In this document: positions 1-14,000 of the stretch, in pieces
Layout: the number at the start of each line of letters is the position of its first letter
How positions within the stretch are numbered: the first letter of the stretch is position 1
Assembly (NCBI GenBank): GCA_033239005.1
Contig: BSQZ01000009.1
Span: 1,497,752-1,561,751 of the forward strand
Length of the DNA: 64,000 nt
Source of the DNA: Lamellibrachia satsuma
Lineage: Eukaryota > Annelida > Polychaeta > Sabellida > Siboglinidae
Direction of reading: 5' to 3'
Program-made: the position numbers and the translations under genes
Notes under the pieces: generated by a model
Seen by the model: only the letters and a program-made list of their open reading frames with translations
Databases searched by the model: none
What the model was told of the DNA's origin: nothing

Positions 1-2240
1 CAAGTATTTTTAGTTCAATATTCATTTTTTTAGATATATCATCGAATTGATCACCCTGTATAAATACACTAGTGTCATCAGCAAATAATAAGGAGAAAAG
101 AACATTAGCAATATCATTGATGTATAATAGAAACAGCAATGGCCCCAGTATGGAACCTTGAGACACTCCACAAGTGATAGAGAGTTTAGTTGAGCTAGTG
201 TTATTGTAATACACATATTGACTTCTATTAGATAAATAACTTTTAATCCAGTCATTGGCTAAGCCACGTATACCATAACATTGGAGTTTTTGACACAGTA
301 TCTCATGGTCAACAGTATCAAATGCTTTAGATAAATCTAAGAACACCCCTAGAACAAATTGTTTGTTTTGTAGTGCTTCTGATATTTTGTCTACAATGGT
401 CATTAGTGCCATGCTAGTGGAGTGATTTTTTCGAAAACCAAACTGATATTTGTACAGAATGTTATACTTATTAATAAAATTTAACAGCCTGTTATACATT
501 AGTCTTTCCAATATTTTAGAGAAAGTTGGTAATATTGAAATTGGTCGGTAGTTATAAAAAAATGTTTTCCTTAGATTTGTAGATAGGTATTACCTTAGCT
601 ATTTTTAATTCATCTGGGAATATTCCAGTATTTATAGAGAAATTATATAAATATGTTAATGGTTTAATAAAGCTTTTATATGTTTTTTTAATTACTTTAC
701 TGGAAATGTCATCCCATCCAGGACTAGATATTTTGAGAGAGTTTACTATTGCTGATACCTCATTTTCAGTTACCGGTTCAAGATATATAGTTTTAGTATT
801 GCTGTTTTTCATGTATGACATAGGGTCTGTTTGGTTCTGTGGAATGTTTTTGCTAGGTTAGAGCCAACATTTATATAGAACTTATTAAAACATTCGCTTA
901 CTTGTTTTTTGTCTTATGTTACATTTTGTTGACGATGAATTTTTTCTGCTTTATGCGTTCATGTTTCTTGTTTATTATTTCTTTTAAAAGGGACCAAGAC
1001 ATTTTAGGGTTATGCTTATTTTCTTCAAAGAGAGTTGCGTAATGTTCACGTTCAGATTTCCTTAGTAAGCCTTTCAACTTACTTTTGTATACTTTATATT
1101 TAGTTTCGTTATATCTTGTGTTTTATCTCACTTATTTAACATAGAGTCTATTCTTCTCTTTTATTGATTTTTTTTAGCCCATATGTTAGCCATGGTTTCC
1201 TATTCTTGTAGTTAAGCTTAATTGTTTTTATGGGAAAGCAGTCATTGTATTCTCGAAATAGTGACTTATAAAATACTGAGTAGGCTGTTTGACAATTATT
1301 TGTGTATGTCATAATATCCCAGTCAATGTTTTGCATGTTATTATAAAATGTATCTATGTTTGTCTGGGAAAAGTTTCTGTTTGTTGTGTGTTTAAGATAG
1401 TTGGTTAATTTGCAATTATTATCAATGAGAAATATTGGGAAGTGGTCAGATATATCTGTATACATAATAGCCTGGAGCATGTTTTTATGGTTATAAAAGA
1501 TTTATCAATTAATGTTGCCGATTGATTAGTTACTCGTGTTGGTTTATTTATTAATGGAATATAAGAGTGTAAAAACATCAAGTTAAAAAAATTGCATGTT
1601 GGTGCATGTACTTCATGGTTAAACAGATTAATGTTAAAGTCACCCATAATGTAACATAAGTTGTTTTCATTGTTAAGAATATCAAGTATATTAGACATTT
1701 CATCAATACATTTGTTTATATCATTGTTTGGCGGTCTGTATATGACACCAACTATAATATCTTTACCATATGAATTACTATCTTTATGAATCTCTATAAA
1801 CTTACATTCTATGTAATCATTTAATTTAGTAATGTCTAATCTAGTGTGGTATGCAATATTGTCTTTAATGTAGAGTGCAACACCACCACCTACTTTAGTA
1901 TGCCTATAAATATGTTCTGCTTTGTATCCTGGTAAATCACAACTGTTGACATTGTAATCTTGACACCATGTTTCGCTAATACCAATAACTGAAAAATTAT
2001 GATTTAGTACATGGAGATACTGATCTAATTAATGTAGATGTTTGCTAATACTTCAAATATTAGTGTGTAGTAAAGAAAACATTTTGTTTATTCTTGACAG
2101 TTGAGAACACTTGTTAATAAAAGTGTCTTCAACAAAGTAGTCACAGTTATTTTGTACAGCTGAGTAAACGCTATTAAAATATTACAAATCCAGATCATTA
2201 TTGTACATAGGCAAACTGTGACTATTATTATTCAAATCAA
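1..2240 (-). mobile_element. Non-LTR retrotransposon (LINE) remnant, EN and RT domains
   Basis: Minus-strand reading frames carry an APE-type endonuclease followed by a reverse transcriptase. The endonuclease part, about 2050-1400, includes a GDFN motif near 1640 and a YRPP motif near 1735. The reverse transcriptase part, about 835-20, shows fingers/palm motifs such as SPGWDD, LDLSKAFDTVDH and GVSQGSILGPLLF, and the catalytic FADD near 75. The order EN then RT is that of Jockey/CR1/L2-type elements. Frameshifts and stops break the frame, so this is a dead copy. It is cut at the window edge, and its 3' end lies outside. The 5' limit near 2240 is a guess based on where recognisable sequence stops. 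Confidence 0.85.
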
Positions 2241-2340
2241 AAGGATTAAGTAGCTGATTTTGTAAATCACAAAACGATATATTCGTAACATCAAACCAAT
2301 CATCAGAGATGGCATTGAGGAAATCATAGTCATTTTTGAA

Positions 2341-3931
2341 ATGATTAATCAAGATATTTTAAGCGAAATCCAGGTCATATGTGATTCATTTGAATCAGCC
2401 AATATATTCATCATTGTTGATTTTAATGCAGATATTAAGAAGCCCAGTCTATTTACTCCATTTCTCAATGCTTTTATAAACGACTGTCACCTTATTGCAA
2501 GTGACACCTGCTTCTCCCCTGTCATGCTTTTACTTATGTTAGTGATGTGCACGGCTCAAGGAGCTGGCTCAACCACGTGCTCACCACGCACTCCAGTCAC
2601 TCATCGATATCTGATATGGAAGTTAAATATGACTGTGCCTCTTCCGACCATTTACCTCTATGCTTTACCATATCTGCCAAGTTATTACCTTCTTCAGAGG
2701 CCCCCTACACAGGAGCAAACTCTTGTGTGGAATGCTGCCACCCCCCAGGATCTCCATAATTATCATACACAAACTGGCTTGCTTTTATCTACCATTGATG
2801 TACCTCATGAAGTGTTATGCTGTATTAACCCTAATTGTAATGATGAAGCCCATCGCACTTTGCTATGCAAACTTTACAGTGATATTATAAAATCACTCAA
2901 GGACGCTGCTGAGTCAATCCCCACTATGGCCAGCAACTTCTTCTGTTCTTGGCTGGAATGACCTGGTCAGAGACTCCCACCAAGCTGCTAGAGAATCTTT
3001 TCTCATCTGGCGGTCTGCTGGGAGTCCTCATCACGGTCCCTTTTACGACATAATGACATGCTCATTTTAGACGGAACAAAAGACTGCAATGTAGCAATGT
3101 ACAGTTTTCATGTCACTGTTATATAGCAGCATGTTAATTCACAGTTTTTTACCAGATGCTGTGATGATTACAATCATAACCCCCATAATAAAAAATTAGG
3201 CTGGTGACCTGTCTGATAATAACAATACCAACTCATTGCTCTCGCCACAATTGCTAGTAAATTATTTGAATCTTTGATATTATCCAGGGTTTCTATTTTG
3301 TTAACTACATGTGTTAACCAATTTGGATTTAAAAAGCATCACTCAACTGAAATGCTCGTATTTTTTATCAAAATAACTGTTTCGACACTATATAGTGAAT
3401 GGCTCATCTATGTATGTCACTATGTTGGATGCCTCTTATTATAGTCTTAAGGCCTTTGACAAAGTCAATCAAAGTAAACTGTTCACTAAACGAACTGACC
3501 GGGGCTGTCCATCTTTTATTGTGCACATTCTCTATTACTGGTACAGCACCCAGAAATTTATTGTCATGTGTCATAGCTTCTCTGAATTTTTTACCGTTTC
3601 TAATGGTGTTAAACAGGGTGGAATCCTTTCTCCCCATCTTTTTAACGTCTACATGGATGACTTGTGTGTAAATCTGAACAAACTACAAATTGGTTGTCTT
3701 TATGCAGGCACCATAATGAACCATATGATGTATGCCGATGATCTTTGTATTTTTTCACCTAGTGTTTCTGGGCTCAGAAAACTTACTGATTGCTGTGCCC
3801 AGTACGGCAATATGTTTGATATAACTTATAATGCCAACAAATGTTATTGCATGGTTATTGATAACAAACCTCAGGACAAGAAAAATACTCACCCTATAAT
3901 CAATAATCATTTTCACACTTTTATTTATTAG
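2341..3931 (+). mobile_element. Second non-LTR retrotransposon remnant, EN fragment and RT
   Basis: The frame at 2341-2961 starts like an endonuclease (a VDFNADI motif, matching the GDFN box). The frame at 3395-3931 is a reverse transcriptase with KAFDKVN, a GVKQGGILSPHLFNVYMDDL block and a YADD catalytic motif near 3733. It runs in the opposite direction to the LINE at 1-2240 and belongs to a different lineage: the motif spacing resembles the long-ORF LINEs in which the GVKQGG block is typical. The parts are separated by stops and about 430 bp of unrecognised sequence, so it is inactive. Confidence 0.8.
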
Positions 3932-3984
3932 CGAAGTCCAATGATTTGTGGATTGATCAATTGTATACTTTTAATACATGACAC

Positions 3985-4032
3985 ACACACGCACGCACGC
4001 ACACACACGCACACACGCACACACACACGTCG
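3985..4032. repeat. (CA)n/(CGCA)n microsatellite
   Basis: A short imperfect CA tract with interspersed CG steps. It is the first of a cluster of dinucleotide tracts that continues to 5043. Confidence 0.9.
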
Positions 4033-4070
4033 TGCAGTAAAAGTACATGTAAAATAAGTCAAAATAATTA

Positions 4071-4129
4071 TATATATATATATATATATATATTATTTTG
4101 ACTTGTTTTATGTACTTACTACTACTGAC

Positions 4130-4219
<90 letters not shown>
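4071..4219. repeat. (TA)n microsatellites, two tracts
   Basis: Pure TA runs at about 4071-4092 and 4133-4219. The unique arms around the first tract read as an imperfect inverted pair (TACATGTAAAATAAGTCAAAATAAT against TATTATTTTGACTTGTTTTATGTA), so the region can form a hairpin with a TA loop. Confidence 0.9.
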
Positions 4220-4223
<4 letters not shown>

Positions 4224-4326
4224 TACATGTACTTTTACTGCATGATGTGTGTGTGTAATGCACTGTATATATTATATATAATATATAGAATTTTATATTT
4301 TTTCTTATAACATCTACTTTTAATGC

Positions 4327-5045
<719 letters not shown>

Positions 5046-5261
5046 TTTTTTACTTGTGTGTATATGTATGGGTTTTTGCCTGAAATAAAACATTATTATA
5101 AAGGGTATGGTTGGAGATAGAGGGTAGAGTTGGAGATAGCAGGTATGTTTGGAGATATAGGGTAGGGTTGGAGATAGAGGGTAGGGTTGGAGAACATATG
5201 CATAAGATGAAAATTGCCCTGTCTGGGCGTGCTAACTAGATATGGCCTCAATTGTTTTCAG

Positions 5262-7993
5262 ACATTGGGACGTGGACAAACATGGTTGAGTTGAACCTGG
5301 GCACCAACCAGCTGTCCAAGATCCCTGATGACATAGAGAACTTGTCGAAGCTCGAGGTACTCATTCTCAGCAATAACCTGCTCAAGGTGAGACCCATTAC
5401 CTGCACACGTTGGGCCAAAAATTCACACAGACGCAACGTATGCCCAACAACTGATGATCAGTTAGATTTGAAAAAAGGACTTGTATAAAATGTCTCCATT
5501 TTGTGTTAAGTTGGCTTCTTCAGTCTTTAGTGTGTTTACTCTAAACAGCCCCTTCTGCTGACAATTTTTAAGATAACACATTTTTTAGAATGTAGAAATA
5601 CAAAGTAATATGCCAAATGAGTCTTAGATTTGCTTCCTGGTGGTTTCAGGATTAAAAAAATTCAATATAACAAAATGACCACATTATGTAAGTTTTTTTT
5701 ATTACCAGAAGTAATATGATCTAATTTGTATCACTGATTAAATTGGGCATAACTTGGTTAACCCTTTAAGACTCCATGACTTCCAGCTGTGATGGCTCCC
5801 ACATCAAAATAATTATATTTAAAAATTTAATTAGTAAACTTCTACAAATTATGTAAATTCTAAAGGCCAATACAAATTTGTTAAAGGTTAGTGTTTTTCG
5901 CATATTTGAATTTCAGAACTTAAAATTGATATGCCAAATATCTTTGATAAAAAATTAATGTAACTATTTTTATTACACATAATTAATCCATAATGAAAAT
6001 TTTTTGGTTCATTGTTGATGTTTAAGAAATAGTTGCCATAACCCCTAAAACAAATTTATTTGATATCTTCAACAAATTATATCTTGAAAACTACTTGTCC
6101 AATTTTGAAATTTTTCACATTTCAGTTTCTCAAGGTTGCAGCCATATCTTGAATATAAAAATAATTCTTTAACATGCAGTTTTAATTGACATCTGTAATT
6201 TTAATTCCTGCACATATTATTTAAAAGGGCACACAGTATAGCTACCAGCCCTTCCATTTTTCCCATTTTTTTTTGTTTTTTAAGTCTGAGTACGGAAATC
6301 TGTATTATTTTTATTCGGTCGTTTTTTTCTCCGTCATTGATCGGGTTGGGCGCACGGGTCCGACTTGCACCACTGTAAGACTCTGAGACAAACATATAGT
6401 GTTAGATTGCGTCTAGTTGTTGCCGCCATACGCACGCGGTCGATAAGCCGAACACTATGCCAAGTGCCACTCGAGTCCTCTGTTCGGAGGTCAAACTTCA
6501 CAAGACTGTCAGGTCGATATCATGATTTGCACGTTGAGTGTGCCTGCCGAACGAGAATTTGCAGCCCCAGCTATGAATCGGCAACAGTTCCCATGTGGGA
6601 ACACGGGATAGAACAGAAGTTACGACTTATGTGCCATCCGGCCAGCGACCAACTACTCCCCACATATATATAGCACGAGCAGATGACCTGTAAGAATGCA
6701 GGCGAACACTGACGAGTCCAACTCGGAACAACCATCGATGCACTTTACTCCAAGAATCGTACACTGGTTTTTCTGGTACGGAATTTTACAAAAATCATTC
6801 TTTCAACCGCCAGGGTGACTCCCATGCAGATACAAGGATGCGGTCTGCAATTTCCAGTTCTGCATCGATGTCGATTACAGGATGCACCCAACCGCATCTC
6901 GAGGGAAAAAATGTCCGTCCTTGACGGAGTGGCAGTTGGTCACTCAATTTCCCCAGAGAAACCCCGGTCGCGTAGTTGTTGAACACTGAAAAGTGAAAAC
7001 GTGTGTGTATGTATGTAGAATGAATATCTTTAAAGAGCTAAAGAATGATGAGATTGAGAGCCTGGACATTCTTGGTAGTTTCAGTACTTGCATAAAGTTG
7101 ACCTGTTCTGTATTTTGGATGATAAGTGACATGAACTGGTACTGCATTACTTGTACTTGCGGACCTGCCTGGAAAATCACTGTTGTGAATTTGCTGAGAA
7201 AGTATCCTTTTACTGTTTTAGTCTGTGAAAAGACTGTTTTATTGAATGTTCATTTGAATTGTATGCATTCTTTCAGTTAGTAAAAGGTATCAGGTAATTG
7301 AATCTTGAGTATCATAAATGGCATTTTTTCTTTAGCTTATGCAACTGTGCTCCCTGACCTCCGCTTTTTGGCTTTGCGCCCCTCCCGAACCGACCCCCCC
7401 ACCAAATATTATGTTTTGGGGTTTCTAAAGGTTGGCAGCTATGCGTGGGTCAAAAATAAAAATTTTAACACTTTGGATGTCATTGTTTTCGTTCACGTTG
7501 GTATCTTGTGCAGCCCTGCTGAAAATCTCTTTATAAAATATCGATGAGAAATTCACAAAAACTCGTACTTTGTTGCATGCACCATAGTCCAGAAATGTGA
7601 TAAACCTTGCAAAATCCAACTATTGCGCACAACACATTCCATTTATTTGCTTCGGTTGTAATGCAACGTGACAATGTTGGGTATCAACAGAAAACTAAAA
7701 GTTTCATCTTCTGTTGTAGACAGGCCTTTGACATGTATAATGTAATGTATGACCCATTTCCGTGCCAAAACATCGGTAAATCCGGTTTGAAAGTCATTAT
7801 CATAATGTATTTGTGCCGGATGCTGCCACCAGCCAGTGAGCTATTGCGTTTATTTTTGGCTACCAATCAAATGCGTCTCTGCGACTGCGCCCCTAGCGAT
7901 ACAACATGGAGTCAGCTGTTAGAAAATTTTCCATTGCTCTCAGCTTTGGCCGTCGAAATAAGCCGAGGCTGTAAACCAGTGAAGACGGGTATG

Positions 7994-8024
<31 letters not shown>

Positions 8025-11000
8025 ATGTATTAGTTCAGCTCAGATATATAAAAATGAAGTGTCATTTGGAACACTGATTTCAATAAAAACAGATATAATG
8101 TTATATCAATTGATTACGTGAATTATTAATTATGTTAATGAATTATTAGTTACACTGTCGGCATGAATAGCAGCACATAGCCGGCATAAGCCATAGCCAC
8201 TCACACTACCCTGGCGCAACTACAGGCAACTGGTTATTATCAAACAATTATTTCTCTGATTAAAAAAACGTATTAGTTTCAGTGATTACTAATTAGCACA
8301 TGTCATTTGTAATTAAATTGCTCTGCTAAGTAATAATATTAAAAACAACTGCTTTTGTCCATCAGCTGGCCACATGAAAACACATCAAGAAGACCCTGCA
8401 TGTTGGTGCAGCTGGAGCGACCCTGGGCTACGCTGTGGAGGTTGCCCTGTCCTGTGGCAGTGAGCCGTCCCGGTGCTTCACCTGCAGTGCTTGCAGCGAG
8501 GGAGGTGGCATATGCCAGACGGGGTTGGTGCGGCTGATGTCATTGCCTCCACAAGTCATTTGCCTCCATCCCAGCAATGATCCGGCGCAAGCTGTATGGC
8601 ATTGCCGAATCACACTGCGTGGTCCACCGTTTGTACAAAGAGATGTACAGGCCATGCAAGGGACCAGGGCAGCTGGCTCTCAGCTATGATGGCACTTGGA
8701 AGAGGCACGGCTTCCAGTCCCTGATCGGTGTTGAGTTTGTGATCGAGACGCTGACGTGACTCGTCCTTGATTATGCAGTTCTCTGCAAGTACTGCATCGA
8801 CTGTGAGCTGGTCAGCAAGAAGTTGAGCAGGGAGGAACTGGAAATGTGGAAGCAGCTCCATGGGGATATGTGCGCCATCAACCACACAGGGTCAAGTGGA
8901 TCAATGGAGACCGAGGGGGCCGAGGTGATATAGACAAGATCTGTGGAGTTGTTGAATGCTGAGTACACCTCCCTGCTCGGTGACGGTGATGCTGCTGTAC
9001 TGTCGCCCTGTGGCCAGACTCGACACGTGGTGAAAGAGGTAAAGACTGTGGTAGACTGCTGTCTCAGTGGAAAAGGTAAACTTACCTTACCGCAGTACTA
9101 CCGCAATGCCGTCGTCAAGCACGCTCCAGACGTTGCCAAGACCCATGATGCCATCTGGGCCATCTACCAGCACTGTCAACTGAGGATGAGCCACAGCACG
9201 ACAACTGTGATGTTGACTGGTGTTCGTGGCAGCAAGCGATGACAGCTGGGGTCGATCCAGAGGAGAGATGGCGAGAGGGTCGACATGACCCACCTCTACC
9301 ACTGCCGGTCGCCGAGCAGCTGCTGCCCCTCTTTGAGTGTCTCAGCAACCCAGACCTACTGGAGAGTCCCTCCACTCCATCATCTGGTGGAGGGTACCGA
9401 AGGTCGTCTTCACAACCCGGGGCACCGTCAGGATTGCCGTCGCACTCGGCATTGTTCAGTTCAACCATGGGGGACAGGTCCTATTAGATGTGACCAATGC
9501 TGTCATCGACCTGCCTGAATCATCGAGCAGCCAGTTGGCTGTTGTTGCTAACATGGATAGAAGGCGACTGAGGCAGAGTGTCAGAATTTCAAAGGAGGAG
9601 ACGAAGTCGAACCGCGAGTGGAAGGCACTGATGAGTCTCCAGAAGGAGCCTAGTCCGAGGGTCATGTCTACAGTGCCGGTGGCTGGTAGACACAGTGCAA
9701 ACTGTCTCTGTTGTGTACATGTGATATCTAACTATGTTCACCTGATATGCTATGTCTTGAAAAAACATACAATACAGTGCTTCTAGTCAGTAACATGTAG
9801 GATGTAGACATCTCGATGATATTGGAAATTTTTTCAAATTTTTCTGTACATGAATATTTAGCACATCGATTCTATGAACATTATTACAAGAAAACTGAAA
9901 TCTAGATGCATGGTATTGACAACAGTTATTCCTAGTATTGCTATACATGCAATAAGATGTTTATAGGATGATCAGTGTTATATACCATGTTGACACATAT
10001 ACTTTACAAAACGTGTTTTAGTTTTTTTTCGCATTTTTCTCAGCATGGTATTTTACGCATATATCCAATTTGTTAAACAATTTAACAACAAAACTGTACA
10101 TGATACAGTCATGAAATGTTCAACAGTTGTTCCCTGTATTCTGGGACATGCAATAAAGTTGTTCTGGGCAGTATTGGATAATATGGGGGGCTAGTATCCA
10201 GGGACAATGACAAAAGTGTATCTTTACAAAATGTAGAATCGTATTATGTTTGCTCATTAAAGTTGGTAAATCACCCAATAACCCCTTATTGTATAGATTA
10301 ACTATCTTAGTTGTCATATATTACAAAATAATCGAGGGAATAATACATTTCTCTGAATAGTGTTTCTGGTAAACGTATGCACAGTTGGTAATGAATTGCC
10401 AGTTGCCATGGCTGTAATTTCATATTTTGACGTTTTCACACAATAAACATGTTGTAATTTTGGTCAAGATTTGTTGAATATTAAGCATATGCCTGTTTTC
10501 GGGTAGCACCTACCCTTAAATAGTGGTAGTGATGGTGAAAAACGAGGCATCCCTGAGTACCACACATGCCAGACAATTTTGTACTCGGAGTTTAGTTAAT
10601 TCTCTTAGCAATGTTGTTTAGTAGTGAATTACAATAGTCAAGGCGGCTATTAATTAGTGCTGTTGATATTTTTTTAGCAGTAGTAGATAAAGATATGTGA
10701 TGCTGAATTCGACAGAGATCACATGTGGTAGAAACAAGATTTGCATACTTGAGAAATATGCTGGCGAAAGTTGAAGTCACTGTCAAAGACAGCACCTAGA
10801 TTATGAACAGTATCTGATGGGAATGTACTACTGCCAAGCAGTTTAATGGGAAAATGACTGATAATAATAAGGTCTGTTTTATCTGGATTAAGCTTTAGCT
10901 TACTTGATTCAGTCCAAAACAAGATGTCAATGAGATAATCATAAAGTCGAAACAGATTCTTGTGCATTTGATTGTGAAAGTCATGTAAACCTATGTGTCA

Positions 11001-14000
11001 TCAGCATACAGGTGATGACTGAGATTATGATTAGTATGACTTGGCTGAGAGGGACGTAGTATATAAACTAAACAAAACAGGGCCAAGTCGGATCCTTGCA
11101 GGACTCCGAATATAAGGTGTTGTGGGCAAGATAGTGTGCCATATATGTTAATCAATCCATAGTTTAATAAAGTGGCAAAGCCATCTTGCAACAACTAATT
11201 GGTTCTTTTAAGATAAAAAGATGGACATTGTGTGCATTACATTTAAATTGCTGTATTTTCCAGCGGTTGCCCACCAGTATAGGCAACCTGACAAAGCTAC
11301 GGGTGTTGGACTTGGAGGAGAACAAGCTGGACTCGCTGCCACATGAAATTGGTAAGGAACAATTTTGCTGAAGTTTCAGTGACTCGAGCCAGCAGGTTGA
11401 AAGTCAACAGTAACGACAGCCTACCATATGTACAATAAGGTACAACAGCCTACCACATGTACAGTAAGGTACAACAGCCTACCATTTGTACAGTCAGGTA
11501 CAACAGCCTACCATGTGTACAGTAAGGTACAACAGCCTACCACTTGTACAGTCAGGTACAACAGCCTACCACGTGTTCAGTTAGATACAACAACCTGCCA
11601 CCTGTACAATAACAATAGTCAATAACAACAGCCTACCACGTGTACAAGTAATCAGGTACAATGGCCTAACAACCTTCCACGTACAGTCAGTCACAACAGT
11701 CTATCACATGTGCAAACAGGTAAAACAGCCTACCTACCTTCTTGTAAATCAGGTACAGCGGCCTACCATGTGTACAGTCAGGTACAATGGCCTACTGCAT
11801 GTACAACGGCCTACCACTTGTACAATCAGGTATTACTCATGTAACGTGCTACTCATATAACATTTATTATAGTTTGAAACAAGTTTGTAAACTACCTTTT
11901 CAACTACTAAGTGCCATGATTACATTTGGTTATTCAGTTAATGATGATGCATCACCATGATGCTGCATCACCATCATGATGCTGCATCACCATCATGATG
12001 CTGCATCACCACGATGCTGCATCACCACGATGCTGCATCACCATCATGATGCTGCATCACCACGATGCTGCATCACCACGATGCTGCATCACCATCATGA
12101 TGCTGCATCACCACGATGCTGCATCACCATCATGATGCTATTCATAAAGTAGCATCACCCACTGAATAGAAGAAGTTAAAGTTGAAGTGGTCAATAGTAA
12201 TAGAATTGAACTGCTTTGTGTTGTGACAGGGTTTCTGAAGGAACTCACAAAGCTTGTAGTGCAGTCCAATCAGCTGACTTCACTGCCACGAGCAATTGGG
12301 TGAGCATTCCACTTGGTGAATCATCTGCACAGACTTGTTTATCAGCTGCCACTGATAAAAAGGCTTCAAATTTGAACATTGCTTCATATGTTTGTATTGG
12401 CTCGATTTGGCCGAGATGATGTAATAAAACCACTATGTGGTTTGAATTCTATATGAAAAAGCCAACTGGATGATGTTTTTTTATTATAGGGATTAAGTGT
12501 AAGCCTTGTTTGGCACAATTTGATGCTATAACAAAGAAATTAAATAACCCAACATCAGGCATCTTGACTCAGCCCGATGCAAGTCTCCTGGTCCTCAGGT
12601 TCCTAGAGCCCACATTTCAACACATAAAGCAGTAGAAGTTTTCCTAGAAAACTAACATTAAACCAACACCATTGAACAAAATAGGCTGTGCACTACATAC
12701 TATCTTGTTGCAGTTTCCGAATACAAGGCTACATGCTGACCAGGAAAAAGAATCGTTGAAGCAAGCTGCATCTGTGTCTCATAGTTACAGTGTATAATGA
12801 ATTGTTCATGAAGTTTTACACAATGGATATAAGTTTAGTAAGACAGACACACTGACAGACAGACTGACAGACAGACATTAATGATGCATCGTTGTTGCAG
12901 TCATCTGAGGAACCTGCAGTACCTGGGGGCAGGCGAGAACAACCTAACCATGATACCAGAAGAAATTGGTGGGTATGAACACGCATGTGTGCGTGCATGC
13001 GTGCCTTTGTGGAAATGGACTTTAAGTAACAAAATAAAATTTTGAAGCAGTTGTCAATCAGAGTTACGTCCCACCTTCCACCTTCACAACAGGGTATTCT
13101 TGGAGATAACTATAGTAAGGGCCGCCATTAGTACTGGGGGTCACCTCAAATTGTTGGAGGAACTTTTATTTAGGACACTGAATAATGTATTGCGGATCTC
13201 TCGGCTTGTGCAACATATAACCCACTTATGTGAATGGACTAGTAAGTATGTTATTTATAGAGACAGAGGTGCCAAGTCTTTGCCTTTAGAACTACTGCTT
13301 TTTCAATTTAAAAAAATCTGCCTTCAAGTCAAAATCTACTGACAAATCACAATTTCAAGATAAAATTTTTTATAATAATAACTTAATTTATACATTAAAA
13401 ACCATCATCCGCACTCCCCCTTGAGATCGCAGCACAAGACCTACAGATCTTCATATCTGCCACCTTCACACCAATGAAATGTGGTAGATCTATGCAATGT
13501 TTCGCAATGTTGCACCTATGCAAAACTATATTTCAATGCTTAAAATGGTGTGTGTTATGATGTTTACAGCAGGCATGTTTACCTCTGAACTATCACACCA
13601 CCTGTAGAGAGGTTTTAGATTAACACTAACTGTACTTCAATATAACTCTACATCAATAATGTTCTTCTGACAGGCCCCCTCGGCAAGCTCGAGTCTCTCT
13701 ACATCAATGACAACCCAAACCTACACATTCTGCCGTTTGAGCTTGCCCTCTGCTCAAACCTGCAGATCATGAGCATAGAGAACTGCCCACTCAGTCAGAT
13801 CCCTCCGGAGATTGTCAGTGGTGGCCCCTCGCTCGTCATACAGGTACTCCTTGTTTGCATCTATTTGTATTAGCACAGTATATATGCTGTTAAGCAATCA
13901 ACATGAACTGTACTGTTGTAGTACAATCAACATGAACTGTACGGATGTAGCACAATCGACATGAACTGTACTATTGTAGCACAGTTAAGGCGTCGCTTGG

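Noticed and set aside
7605..8077. A 156-codon plus-strand frame as a gene or SHOC2 exon
   Set aside because: It shows no recognisable family, no leucine-rich repeats and no splice context in phase with SHOC2, and it ends in an ATGT microsatellite.
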